This document shows, piece after piece, positions 46,639 through 55,489 of a stretch of DNA of 64,000 nucleotides; position 1 is the first letter of the stretch, and each line of letters starts with the position of its first letter. The notes below the pieces were generated by a model, which was not told the DNA's origin, searched no databases, and saw only the letters and a list, made by a program, of their open reading frames with translations. The DNA is from Planctomycetota bacterium (GTDB lineage Bacteria > Planctomycetota > UBA1135 > GCA-002686595): the NCBI GenBank assembly GCA_016779205.1, contig JADHOC010000017.1:1-64000 (forward strand), written 5' to 3'. The translations under genes were made by a program, and so were the position numbers.

Positions 46639-47144
46639 CAGCCCAGGTACTGGGCGAACTTCTCCACGTAGCCCTGGGCGCTGCGGCGGATCGCCTCGAT
46701 CGCGCGCTCATCGACCTCGCGGACCACCTTCGCGGGGATCCCGACCACGAGCGAGCGCGGCGGGACCACCATGCCCTCCTTGACCACGGCGCCGGCGCCG
46801 ATGATGGACTCCTCGCCGATCACCGAGCCCCCGAGGAGGACCGCTCCCATACCGATCAGGCAGCGGTCTCCGACCTGGGCCCCGTGCAGGACGCAGCGGT
46901 GCCCGATGGTCACCTCCTCCCCGATGACATTGGGCACGTCCACGTCCGCGTGGATCATGGTCAGGTCCTGGACGTTGGTGCGGGCCCCGATCTTGATCGG
47001 CGCGTCGTCGCCCCGGAGCACGCAGCCGAACCAGACGTTCACGTCCTCGCCCAGCTCGATGGATCCGGTCAACGTCGCGTTCGTCGCGGCGGCGCCGCCG
47101 CCCTCCAGCCTCCGGAAGAGGCCCTGCCTTGGAAACTCGGTCAT
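46638..47144 (-). CDS. Gamma-carbonic anhydrase-like hexapeptide protein
   Basis: 168 residues, a left-handed beta-helix of hexapeptide repeats (VWFGCVLRG, VIGEEVTIGHRCVLHG, LIGMGAVLLGGSVIG, IIGAGAVVKEGMVVP). The three zinc-ligand histidines of the gamma class are in place (H65, H82, H87). The family includes carbonic anhydrases and the YrdA/PaaY type of unsettled function. It is located between larE and a CPBP protease gene on the same strand. Confidence 0.9.
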   Translation of the reverse strand: MTEFPRQGLFRRLEGGGAAATNATLTGSIELGEDVNVWFGCVLRGDDAPIKIGARTNVQDLTMIHADVDVPNVIGEEVTIGHRCVLHGAQVGDRCLIGMGAVLLGGSVIGEESIIGAGAVVKEGMVVPPRSLVVGIPAKVVREVDERAIEAIRRSAQGYVEKFAQYLG

Positions 47145-47148
47145 GGTG

Positions 47149-48027
47149 TCAGCCCGGGAGCGCGCCCCCGGTGATGAGAAGCGTGGTGAGGCCGTTGTGG
47201 ATCCCGTGGATCCCCCACGATGCGGCGAGGCTGCGTGTCCGGAGCTTCACGCCGGCGAGCACCACGGCGAGGCCGAAGATGGGCAGGAAGACCGCCTCGC
47301 CGTGCAAGATCGCGAAGAGCGCGGAGGAAAGGAAGATCCCGGCCGGGACGCCGAGGCGCGAGACCAGCAGCTCCAGCAGGAAGCCCCGGAAGATGATCTC
47401 CTCGAAGAGCGGGATGACCAGGGCGACGAGGGTGAAGATCAGCATCGGGTGCTCGGACAGCCCCTCGGCGACGAGAACCGCGGTGTCCTGCACGGGAGGC
47501 TCCCCCCCCCGGGCCATGAAGATCGCGGCGGTCAGGGCGCCGAGGCCCATCAGGGTCGGGATCGACAGCAGATACCACGCGACGGCGAAGACGCCGCGCT
47601 TGCCCGGGGTCAGGTTGCGCAGACCGACCGTGGCAGCCCCCCCCGGTCGCCTGAGCGCGAGCCCGAGCACCAACCCCACGGTCAGGGCCTGGGACCCGGC
47701 GGAGAGGCCCAGGGCGGGGATCACCCCGAGCGACTCGAGGTCGAGCTCGTCGGCGCCGATCCAGAATCGGTACGACTCCGCCACCACGGCCTGCCCGAGA
47801 ATGAACACCACGGCCACCAGCGCCAGGTCGAGGGGTTGGAAGGCGGCGGCGCGGCGCGGCGTGCCCTCCAGCAGCCAGGCGCTCGTCCTCCGGAAGAGGG
47901 GGATCATGGACGCCCCCACGGCGAAGAGGAAGGCCGCCGCGACGAACCCCTGGGCCGCCGTCATCTCGGCGGCCTCCTCGGCCGCCTCGAACAGCGGGCC
48001 AAGCGCGAGGGCGTACGGGGGCCCCAT
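47149..48027 (-). CDS. CPBP-family intramembrane metalloprotease
   Basis: 292 residues with about eight membrane segments. CPBP motifs: FEEIIFRG (EE at 209-210, R214), FAILHG with His242 and WGIHGIHNG with His274, His277 and Asn278. Homologues cleave membrane-embedded substrates or act in bacteriocin immunity. The ATG at 48027 lies 2 bp after the thiG stop; the frame upstream runs inside thiG. Substrate unknown. Confidence 0.9.
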   Translation of the reverse strand: MGPPYALALGPLFEAAEEAAEMTAAQGFVAAAFLFAVGASMIPLFRRTSAWLLEGTPRRAAAFQPLDLALVAVVFILGQAVVAESYRFWIGADELDLESLGVIPALGLSAGSQALTVGLVLGLALRRPGGAATVGLRNLTPGKRGVFAVAWYLLSIPTLMGLGALTAAIFMARGGEPPVQDTAVLVAEGLSEHPMLIFTLVALVIPLFEEIIFRGFLLELLVSRLGVPAGIFLSSALFAILHGEAVFLPIFGLAVVLAGVKLRTRSLAASWGIHGIHNGLTTLLITGGALPG

Positions 48028-48029
48028 TC

Positions 48030-48863
48030 CTAGGCGCGCGGCCCCGCTTCCTCGATCAGCCCCTCCTCCGGGGAGGAGGCGTTGGCGTAGAGGCGACGGG
48101 GGATCCTGCCCGCGAGGTGGGCTTGCCGACCGGCAGCGCAGGCGTCCCGCATGGCCGCGGCCATGCGCAGGGGCTCCCGAGCGCCGGCGATGGCGGTGTT
48201 CAGGAGGACCCCCTCGGCCCCGAGCTCCATGCACAGCGCCACGTCCGACGCCGTCCCGACGCCCGCGTCCACGATCACCGGCACGTCGATGAGCTCCATC
48301 AGGATCCGGATCGCGTTGGGGTTGAGCACGCCCTGGCCGGAGCCGATGGGTGAGCCGGCGGGCATGACCGCCGCCGCGCCGAGCTCGGCGAGCCGCACCC
48401 CCATCCGCGGGTCGTCCGAGCAGTACACCATCACGGTGAAGCCGTCGTCCACCAGCGCCTTGGTGGCCTCCAGGGTCCCGATGGGATCGGGCAGCAGGGT
48501 CTTCGGGTCACCGAGGACCTCGAGCTTCACCAGCGGCGTGTCGAGAAGCTCACGCGCGAGGCGGGCCGTTCGTACCGCGGAGTCCACGTCGTAACAGCCG
48601 GCGGTGTTCGGGAGCAGGTGGTACCGGTCGCGGTCGATGTGGTCGAGCAGGGACTCGCCCTTCGAGGGGTCGAGGTTCACCCTCCGCACGGCCACGGTGA
48701 CCATCTCCGTGCCGCTGATCTCGAGCGCCCGGGCGGTCTCCTCGAAGCTCGCGTACTTGCCCGTTCCCACCAGCAGGCGGGAGGTCATGGCGATGTCCGC
48801 TCCGATCCTGAGGGGGCTGTCCCCCACGTGCGATTGATCCGCTTGGCTCATGGTCGGTTGCAT
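48030..48863 (-). CDS. thiG: Thiazole synthase
   Basis: 277 residues, a TIM barrel that joins deoxyxylulose phosphate, ThiS thiocarboxylate and dehydroglycine to the thiazole of thiamine. The Schiff-base lysine is in LVKLEVLGD (K113). [28 protein letters not shown] and [10 protein letters not shown] are typical blocks. ATG start; thiS is 15 bp upstream. Confidence 0.96.
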   Translation of the reverse strand: MQPTMSQADQSHVGDSPLRIGADIAMTSRLLVGTGKYASFEETARALEISGTEMVTVAVRRVNLDPSKGESLLDHIDRDRYHLLPNTAGCYDVDSAVRTARLARELLDTPLVKLEVLGDPKTLLPDPIGTLEATKALVDDGFTVMVYCSDDPRMGVRLAELGAAAVMPAGSPIGSGQGVLNPNAIRILMELIDVPVIVDAGVGTASDVALCMELGAEGVLLNTAIAGAREPLRMAAAMRDACAAGRQAHLAGRIPRRLYANASSPEEGLIEEAGPRA

Positions 48864-48878
48864 TGTAGGTGGTCCGCG

Positions 48879-49097
48879 CTATCCCCCCCCAACGAGGGTC
48901 ACGATCTCCACGCGGTCCCCCGCCTCGAGCGTGCGCTCGGGGTGAGTGGCCCGTGGCGCCAGCTCCTGATTGACCTCCACCGCGACCTGCTCGGGGCGCA
49001 GACCCCGGGAGGCCACGAGGTCCGCGACGGTCCAGCCTGCCGCGATCTCCAGCGGCTCCCCGTTCACGTGGATCGTTCGGGTCGTTCCGGCGTCCAT
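48879..49097 (-). CDS. thiS: Sulfur carrier protein
   Basis: 72 residues from ATG 49097; the open frame further upstream runs inside the methyltransferase gene. Ubiquitin-like, with IHVNGEPLEI, VAVEVNQELAPR and a C-terminal LVGGG whose last glycines are adenylated and thiocarboxylated. It feeds ThiG, its partner just downstream. Confidence 0.92.
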   Translation of the reverse strand: MDAGTTRTIHVNGEPLEIAAGWTVADLVASRGLRPEQVAVEVNQELAPRATHPERTLEAGDRVEIVTLVGGG

Positions 49098-49108
49098 CGG
49101 GTCGCGGG

Positions 49109-50287
49109 TCAGTGCACGCGCAGAAACGCGCACTTCAGGTAGTCCGTCTCGGGCAGGGTGACCAGGTGCGGGTGGTCGCTGGAGGCCCTGGTGAGCTCCT
49201 CCATCCACACGTGGCGGCCCGAGATGCTCGCGGCCTTGCCGATGTACTCCACGAAGTCCCGGGGGCTCACGTTGTAGGAGCAGGAGGCGCTCACCACCGC
49301 CCCTCCATCGGGGGCCAGATCGAAGGCCCGGCGGTTGAGCTCGACGTAGCCGCGCTCGGCGCCCGCCACCTCCTTCTTGCTCCGGGCGAAGGCCGGCGGG
49401 TCCACGATCACGACGTCGTGGCGGTCGCCGCGCTCGGCCCGGGCGCGCATGTCCTTCATGCAGTCGACTCGATCGACCTTGATCCTGTCCTGCAGGCCGT
49501 TCCGCTCGGCGTTGGCCATGATGCGCTCGCAGGCGCCACGGTTCTGCTCGAGGCAGGTGACCTGCTCGGCCCCCGCGAGCGCAGCGTGCAGCCCGAACAG
49601 CCCGTCGTAGGCGAAGGCGTCGAGGACGCGCCCGCCGCTGGCAAGCTTCGCGGCCTTCAGGCGGTTGGCCGACTGGTCCAGGTAGTGGCCGGTCTTGTGA
49701 CCCTGGAAGACATCGACCTCGTAGAGCAGCCCGTGGTCCTGCACCAGGACCGGCCCGTCGATCGTGCCGTCCACGACCTCGACGATCTTCTCGAGTCCCT
49801 CCAGCTTCCGGACGCTGGTGTCGGAGCGGTCGATGATGGTCTCCGGCTCGAAGGGCATGGCCTCCTTGAGGAGCCCGAGCAGGAAGTCACGCATGCGGTC
49901 CGCACCCTGGGTGCCAGACTGGATCACCAACGTCTTCGCGTAGCGGTCCACGATCCAGCCGGGGATCCCGTCGGCGTCCCCTGCCACCAGGCGACAGGCG
50001 CCCGCGGGATCCATGAGCCCGAGCCGCTCGCGGTGAGCCACCGCCCGCTGCATCCGCTCCGCCCAGAACGCGCGGTTGGGCTGCTCCGCTTCCCGCGTGA
50101 CCATGCGCACCCGGATCCGGGACTGGGAGCTGAACAGCCCCCACCCGAGCGGCGCGCCGTTCGGGTCCTCCACCGGCACGAGCTCCCCGGGCGTCGCGTC
50201 GCCCGTGGCCACGTCGTCCTTGTAGATCCACGGGTGTCCGCGCAGATACCACCTGCGCCCCTTGCCCGTCAAAATCACCTTTCCCAT
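49109..50287 (-). CDS. RlmI-type 23S rRNA cytosine-C5 methyltransferase
   Basis: 392 residues. A PUA-like N-terminal domain (GKGRRWYLRGHPWIYKDDV at 8-26), then a central EEHEE-like region. The SAM-binding fold has LDAFAYDGLFGLHAALAGA (222-240), VIVDPPAF (293-300) and SASCSYN with the nucleophile Cys336. This matches RlmI/RlmK-L type rRNA methyltransferases acting on C5 of cytosine; the exact base is not certain. ATG at 50287; the longer in-frame region is rejected. thiS begins 11 bp downstream. Confidence 0.9.
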   Translation of the reverse strand: MGKVILTGKGRRWYLRGHPWIYKDDVATGDATPGELVPVEDPNGAPLGWGLFSSQSRIRVRMVTREAEQPNRAFWAERMQRAVAHRERLGLMDPAGACRLVAGDADGIPGWIVDRYAKTLVIQSGTQGADRMRDFLLGLLKEAMPFEPETIIDRSDTSVRKLEGLEKIVEVVDGTIDGPVLVQDHGLLYEVDVFQGHKTGHYLDQSANRLKAAKLASGGRVLDAFAYDGLFGLHAALAGAEQVTCLEQNRGACERIMANAERNGLQDRIKVDRVDCMKDMRARAERGDRHDVVIVDPPAFARSKKEVAGAERGYVELNRRAFDLAPDGGAVVSASCSYNVSPRDFVEYIGKAASISGRHVWMEELTRASSDHPHLVTLPETDYLKCAFLRVH

Positions 50288-50388
50288 GGAGTCGCTCCGC
50301 CGATCGTGGCGTGGCGAGCGGCCTCCACGGGTGGGCCTCTTGCCCGCCGGGAGCCGCCGCGAGGGCGATCGGGCCGGGGAGGATATCC

Positions 50389-52833
50389 TCAGTCGACCCG
50401 GACGAGGCGCCGGAATCGCGGGTCGTCCCTCAGCGAGGCGAGATCTGGATCCTCGGCGGCCCACTCCATCTGGCGGGCCCGCGACTCCTCGGTGGCGTGG
50501 TTCTGCTCGAGTTCCTTGCGGAGGAACTCCAGGGCCTCCTCCACGTCCCCCAGCAGGGCGTGGGTGCAGGCGAGGTTGTACCAGGTGCCCGGCCCCGGCT
50601 GGATGGTCCGCAGGAGCGCCCGCGCCTCGGTCTCCGCCCCGCTGCGAGCCCGGTAGCAGGCCAGGAGCGTCCGCATGAACTCGTCCTTCCGGAGGGCGTA
50701 GGCCCGCTCGTAGTACTCGCGGGCGCGCTCCGGCGCCTTGAGCCGCACGTTGGCGTTGACCGCCAGGCTCACGAGCGCCGACGCCTGCATCTCCCGGAAC
50801 CCGGAGAGAGCCGCCGGCGAGGCCCCGTTCTCAAGGAGCTGCTTCTCGATGTCCTCGATGCGCGCGACCGCGCGGAGCAGGACCTCCTCCGCCTCCTCTC
50901 CAAGCCCCTCGTCGGTGAAGGCGCTCCCCTGCAACAGCTGCGCCCGGGCGATGCGCTCGTGCCCGATGAAGAACCACCAGTTGGAGATCCCGCGGGTCTC
51001 GATGTCCTCCTCCATCCGCCGCGCCACCCGCCTCGCCTCGACCCCGCGCCCCTCCTCGGTGAGGTCCTGGGCGAACCAGAGGGCGGCGCTCCCCGGGATG
51101 CGCAGGTCGCGGACCCAGGAGCGGTCCCCGGCGCTCGGCTTCCGTTGCACGGCCTGCGCGGCCCCCATGCGGATCCGCTGCAACCGCTGGAGCGCCTCCC
51201 ACTCTCGCTCGGGGAGCAGGCCGGGCGCGCGACGCTGGGCCCGTCGATAGGCGGCGTCCGCCTCGTCGATGGCGGACTCAAGCCCCGTCAGCCTCGCCGA
51301 CCGGATGCGCTCGAGGAGCTCACGGCGCTGCGGGTCCTCGAGGGGATCGGTCAGCCGCTTGAGCAGCGCCGATTCCACCGCGCCGTCCACGGGCTCAAAG
51401 CCCGGGAGCTCGCCCGGGGAGACGGTGGCGAGGGTGCGCCCCAAGGACCCCTCGAGCCGGACGACCGCCGAGCGGTCCAGGGAGCGGCGCGTCGCCCGAT
51501 CGCTGCTCCCCCCGGCGAAGCCCCTGCGGCCGAACAGCAGCCGATAGGGAGACAGGTCTGCCGTCAGCAGGCCGTCCCATCCGGTGGTCACGTCCCCCTC
51601 GATCTCGGCGAAGACCGCCTGGGCCTCGAGGTGGGTCAGGTGCGCAGAGCGGGCCCGCTCGAGGGCCCCGATCCCGGGCTCTCCCCGCGCCAGGGCCGCG
51701 AGCGCCCGCGCCACCTCCGTCACGGCGCGCTGGTGCAGGAGGTCCACGTGGCGGAGCCGCTCCGGGCGGGAGAGCAGGTCCCTTCGCTCGGAGAGGGCCA
51801 CGTCGAGGGAGGCCGCGGCGCTCGCGAGCGACTCGGACGCCGCGGCGTGATCTCCGAGCGCGATCTCCGCGATGCCCTTGAGGTAGAGGCCCCGGAAGAG
51901 CCAGAGCTGGGACTCGAACGCGTCGGTCCTCGCGTCGGATTGCAGCAAGAGCCCCCGGGAGCGGACGAGCTCCCGGGCCGCGACCAGCGCCCCCTCGGCG
52001 TCTCCCTCGGCCGCGAGGCAGATCCGCGCCTGCTGGTAGAGCGCCACGTCCCGTCCAATGCCGATGCTCCCCAGCTTCCCCAGCAGCTGCGAGGCGCGGC
52101 CCGGGACGGCGGAGTCGATCAGGCGAGAGATGAGCCGGTCGAAGGCCGTGCGCGCGGCGGCCCGGACCTCACGCGAGGGGTGCCGCAGGCTGAAGACGAG
52201 GGGCGCGTGGTCCCCGGTGGTGGCCGTGGGCTCGTCCGCCAGCCACTGCCCGTAGCGCGGCAGCAGCTCCACGAGCACGGCCGAGCGGGGCCGCCCCTCG
52301 GTCGCCGTGGACCGTCGCACCAGCTCGCAGAGCGGGTCGATGCCGTCGGCGGCCCCCGCCAGCGCCCTGGCGGCGGCCACGGCGGTCGAGTCCATGTCGT
52401 CCTGGGTCAAGGCGCCCAGCTCGGCCGCGGCTCGGGGACCCCCGATGCGACCGAGGGCCGTGACGGCGGCCTCGATCACCCGCCGATCCGAGTCGCCCGA
52501 GGTGACCCTCCCCAGGGCGTCGACGCGCTCGCGCCTCGCCGTGGCGCCGAGGTCTGGCCTCGCCATGAGCTCCGCCGCCACGACACGGACCCCAGGCTCT
52601 CGATCCGCGAGCAGCGGGAGGGCCTCGAGGATCCGGCGGGGAGGGAGGGCCTGGGCGAGCTGCTTCGCCAGCTCCTCTCTCTGGACCGCCTCCCGCTCCG
52701 CCAGACGGACCAGGAGGTCGTCCACGTCTGCGGCCGCCGCGGCGGGCGCCTCCTGCGGCCCCTGGGGCGCGGGCGAGCCGGCGGCAGGCAGCGAGGCGAG
52801 GAGCCCCAGGGCGCAGCTGATCAGCGGGAACAT
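50389..52833 (-). CDS. Secreted HEAT/TPR repeat protein
   Basis: 814 residues. The signal peptide is FPLISCALGLLASLPAAGSPA. HEAT-like repeats occupy about 35-240 (REPGVRVVAAELMARPD, VIEAAVTALGRIGGPRAAAEL). Helical repeats follow, and the C-terminal TPR end-of-group segment WYNLACTHALLGDVEEALEFL with DPDLASLRDDPRFRRLV ends the protein. A protein-binding scaffold outside the cytoplasm; client unknown. It follows the sigma54-type regulator by 58 bp and precedes the rRNA methyltransferase by 101 bp. Confidence 0.82.
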   Translation of the reverse strand: MFPLISCALGLLASLPAAGSPAPQGPQEAPAAAAADVDDLLVRLAEREAVQREELAKQLAQALPPRRILEALPLLADREPGVRVVAAELMARPDLGATARRERVDALGRVTSGDSDRRVIEAAVTALGRIGGPRAAAELGALTQDDMDSTAVAAARALAGAADGIDPLCELVRRSTATEGRPRSAVLVELLPRYGQWLADEPTATTGDHAPLVFSLRHPSREVRAAARTAFDRLISRLIDSAVPGRASQLLGKLGSIGIGRDVALYQQARICLAAEGDAEGALVAARELVRSRGLLLQSDARTDAFESQLWLFRGLYLKGIAEIALGDHAAASESLASAAASLDVALSERRDLLSRPERLRHVDLLHQRAVTEVARALAALARGEPGIGALERARSAHLTHLEAQAVFAEIEGDVTTGWDGLLTADLSPYRLLFGRRGFAGGSSDRATRRSLDRSAVVRLEGSLGRTLATVSPGELPGFEPVDGAVESALLKRLTDPLEDPQRRELLERIRSARLTGLESAIDEADAAYRRAQRRAPGLLPEREWEALQRLQRIRMGAAQAVQRKPSAGDRSWVRDLRIPGSAALWFAQDLTEEGRGVEARRVARRMEEDIETRGISNWWFFIGHERIARAQLLQGSAFTDEGLGEEAEEVLLRAVARIEDIEKQLLENGASPAALSGFREMQASALVSLAVNANVRLKAPERAREYYERAYALRKDEFMRTLLACYRARSGAETEARALLRTIQPGPGTWYNLACTHALLGDVEEALEFLRKELEQNHATEESRARQMEWAAEDPDLASLRDDPRFRRLVRVD

Positions 52834-52891
52834 GGCCCCGCGACTCTACCAAGGAGACGCGCCCGTCGAGGGCCGGCGAACCCGAAGGGTC

Positions 52892-53923
52892 TCAGCTCGG
52901 CCCGTCCGTCTCCGCGGCCCGCTTCTGGCGATAATCGAAGGCTCTGCGAGAGAGCCCGACGCGGCGCGCCGCCGCAGCCACGTTGCCCCTGGACTCCTCC
53001 AGCGCCGCCGCGAGGACAGCGGCGTCCAGCTCCTCCAACCCCACACCCGACGCCAAGGCCTGCTGCGCGAGCTCGCTCGCCCGACCGCGGGTTGTCTCCT
53101 CGAGGAACTCGAAGTGCCCCGCCTCCAGCGCCCCGGCCGCGCCGCCCAGGACGAGGGCGCGCTCCAGCGCGTTCTCCAGCTCACGGAAGTTGCCGGGCCA
53201 GGGGTGCGCGGCCAGGACCTCCAGCGCCCCGGGGGAGAGGGGCCGGGCAGGCACACCCAGGCGAGCGGCGACCTCCGCCACGAGGGCGCCGCAAAGATCC
53301 CGGAAGTTGGGGCCGCCCGCGCCCACCCGCAGGGGTGGGACGGAGAGCGGCACCACCGCGAGTCGATAGTAGAGGTCCTCCCGGAAGGCCCCCGCCTCCA
53401 CGGCTTCCCGCAGGTCCCGGGCGGTGGTCGCGATGACCCGCACGTCCACGGCGCGGCCCGACTCGGCGCCCAGGGGCTCCACGATCCGCTCCTGGAGGAC
53501 GCGGAGCAGCTTGACCTGCAGGTCCAGGGCAAGGGTCTCCACCCCCTCCAGCACCAGGGTGCCCCCGTTGGCCAGCTCGAACCGCCCGAGGCGCGCCCCG
53601 GAAGCGCCGGTGAAGGCCCCGGCCTCGTGGCCGAAGAGCTCCGCCTCGATCAGCGAGGTCGCGAGCGCCGCCAGCTGCACCGCCACGAACGGCCCCGCGG
53701 ACCTGGGGGAGCCGTCATGGAGCCGGCGGGCAGCCCGGCTCTTGCCCGAGCCGCTCTCGCCGGTGAGCAGGACGGTCGCAGGGACCGCCGGGCCCGCCAC
53801 GCCCGAGACGGCCACGCGCTCCAGATCCGCCTCGAACGAGGTCCAGGCGCTGCCCTCGGAGCCACCGGGGTCGGAGGCCGCTCCGGTGGCGGGGACCTGG
53901 GGATCGTGGAAATCGGGCTTCAT
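52892..53923 (-). CDS. Short sigma54-dependent activator with degenerate Walker B
   Basis: 343 residues, no N-terminal receiver or GAF domain. Central AAA+ domain: Walker A GESGSGKS (55-62), [13 protein letters not shown] (95-107) that would contact sigma54, FREDLYYRL with the arginine fingers (180-188) and [10 protein letters not shown] (242-251). A C-terminal Fis-type helix-turn-helix lies at about 311-336 ([20 protein letters not shown]). At Walker B, where homologues read LFLDEI, this reads LVLEGV: both catalytic acidic positions are changed (Asp to Glu, Glu to Gly). ATP hydrolysis is therefore doubtful. Confidence 0.88.
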   Translation of the reverse strand: MKPDFHDPQVPATGAASDPGGSEGSAWTSFEADLERVAVSGVAGPAVPATVLLTGESGSGKSRAARRLHDGSPRSAGPFVAVQLAALATSLIEAELFGHEAGAFTGASGARLGRFELANGGTLVLEGVETLALDLQVKLLRVLQERIVEPLGAESGRAVDVRVIATTARDLREAVEAGAFREDLYYRLAVVPLSVPPLRVGAGGPNFRDLCGALVAEVAARLGVPARPLSPGALEVLAAHPWPGNFRELENALERALVLGGAAGALEAGHFEFLEETTRGRASELAQQALASGVGLEELDAAVLAAALEESRGNVAAAARRVGLSRRAFDYRQKRAAETDGPS

Positions 53924-54109
53924 CGTCGGATCTCGGGCGGGGGCCGACTTGCGTCGACGAGGCCCCGTTGGCGGCCCCTGGAAGCGGGCCGGGAGAGGTT
54001 GACTCCCCGGACCCCCTGGACCAGACTACGCGGCGCCTGAAGACCCTACAAACTCTCCTGGACACCGCGCATTCGCGGCCAGCCTCCTTCTCATCCCTGG
54101 AGCTGACCG

Positions 54110-54152
54110 CCGCTGCGCAGCGGAAGGAGCGGGGATTCCCCCGCTCCTTTTC
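54110..54152 (+). terminator. Palindrome and terminator-like hairpin in the nusA leader
   Basis: A 14-base palindrome CCGCTGCGCAGCGG (54110-54123) abuts a 9-bp stem GGAGCGGGG/CCCCGCTCC (54126-54134/54139-54147; 11 bp with AA/TT) with loop ATTC and TTTTCT after it. It ends 20 bases before the nusA ATG. It has all the marks of a Rho-independent terminator, yet no plus-strand gene ends upstream, so attenuation of nusA is likely. Confidence 0.7.
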
Positions 54153-54172
54153 TATTGCCCCGACCTCGAGCC

Positions 54173-55231
54173 ATGAATCCCGAGACCCTCCTCCAGACAA
54201 TCGACGCGCTCCACGCGATGAAGAACATCCCTCGGGAAGTCATCTTCCGCGCCCTGGAGGAGTCGATGGCCGCTGCCGTGCGTAAGCGCTTCGGCGAGGG
54301 CGAGGACCTGATCTGCACCATCGACCGGGAATCGGGCGAGGTCACGATCGAAGACGACGAAGGTGTGTACGAGTTCGACATGGAGGATCTCGGGCGGATC
54401 GTCGCCCAGACCGTCAAGCAGGGCTTCACCCAGCGCGTTCGCGAGGCCGAGCGTGACGTCTTCTATGACAAGTACGAGGCGCGGGTCGGCCAGCTCATCA
54501 GCGGTGAAGTCCAGCGCTACGAGGGCCAGGACCTGATCGTCAGCCTCGGCGACGTGGAGGCGAACCTGATCCGCGAGGACCGCGTCCGCGGGGAGACCTA
54601 CGCCCCGGGCGACCGGATCCGCGTCATCATCGTCGAGGTCCGCAAGGACGGGAGCCGCGTCAAGGTCCTCGTGAGCCGGACCCACCCGGACCTCGTCCGT
54701 CGCCTCTTCGAGCTCGAGGTGCCGGAGATCGCCGACCAGATCATCGAGATCAAGCGAGTCGTCCGCGAGCCGGGCTACCGCACGAAGATGGCTGTCCTCT
54801 CCAGCGATCCGAAGATCGACGCCATCGGCGCCTGCGTCGGCGTGCGCGGCTCCCGGATCAAGGCGGTCATCGACGAGCTGCGCGGCGAGCGCATTGACAT
54901 CATCCGGTGGAGCGACTCCCTCGAGACCCTCGTCATGAACGGGCTCGGGCCGGCCAAGATCCACCTGGACAACATCTACCCCCACGTCGACCGCCACTCC
55001 GTGACGGTGCTCGTGGATGAGGAGCAGCAGTCCCTCGCCATCGGCAAGCGCGGCCAGAACGTGCGCCTCGCCAGCCGCCTGTGCGGATGGGAGATCGACA
55101 TCAAGACCCGCGAGGAGTACTTCGACGACGCCTCTGCGGCCCCCGCAGACGCGGTAGAGGCCCCGATTGAGGCCCCTGCGGGCCATTCGGACGCGGTTGA
55201 GGAACCTCCGGCCCCGCCGGCGGCGTCCTGA
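54173..55231 (+). CDS. nusA: Transcription termination/antitermination factor NusA
   Basis: 352 residues, the short form without the C-terminal acidic repeats of E. coli. An N-terminal RNA polymerase-binding domain (about 1-105, MKNIPREVIFRALEESM), S1 domain (about 106-170, GEVQRYEGQDLIVSLGDVEA), KH1 (about 200-260, VGVRGSRIKAVIDEL) and KH2 (about 275-315, IGKRGQNVRLASRL) are in order. A Pro/Ala/Glu tail follows. It is read ahead of infB, the common bacterial nusA-infB-rbfA order. The ATG at 54173 fits homologues; an open frame begins six codons earlier. Confidence 0.96.
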   Translation: MNPETLLQTIDALHAMKNIPREVIFRALEESMAAAVRKRFGEGEDLICTIDRESGEVTIEDDEGVYEFDMEDLGRIVAQTVKQGFTQRVREAERDVFYDKYEARVGQLISGEVQRYEGQDLIVSLGDVEANLIREDRVRGETYAPGDRIRVIIVEVRKDGSRVKVLVSRTHPDLVRRLFELEVPEIADQIIEIKRVVREPGYRTKMAVLSSDPKIDAIGACVGVRGSRIKAVIDELRGERIDIIRWSDSLETLVMNGLGPAKIHLDNIYPHVDRHSVTVLVDEEQQSLAIGKRGQNVRLASRLCGWEIDIKTREEYFDDASAAPADAVEAPIEAPAGHSDAVEEPPAPPAAS

Positions 55232-55489
55232 TCCCAGCCCCAAGGTCAACCAGAGCCCAACCCATCATCGTGATCGTCTCCCGCCATGAAGCCTGAGGAC
55301 CGCGCGCAGCAGCGCGCAATCGCCTCTGGCCTTCCTACACCCCCCAGTACAAGCCACTTCGTCCGCTTTGAGGACGATCTCCCCGCTCGGACCAGGTGAT
55401 TCTTCACGCTGGCCGATCTCGGAGAAGACCACGGCCAGCCCGGCGCTCCAACCCACCCACGAGCGCCCCAAGAACCCACCAACGAAAGT
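55232..55489 (+). other. nusA-infB spacer without ylxR
   Basis: 258 bp. A YlxR/RNA-binding gene often sits here in other bacteria; none is visible. A 37-codon ORF (55286-55399, MKPEDRAQQRAIASG at its start) is open in the plus strand but has no supported homology. A minus-strand ORF in the region is read over infB and is probably a shadow. Confidence 0.5.

Noticed and set aside
53999-54030. TTGACT-based sigma70 promoter for nusA
   Set aside because: The -35-like hexamer has no acceptable -10 at 16-19 bases; kept only as a weak possibility.
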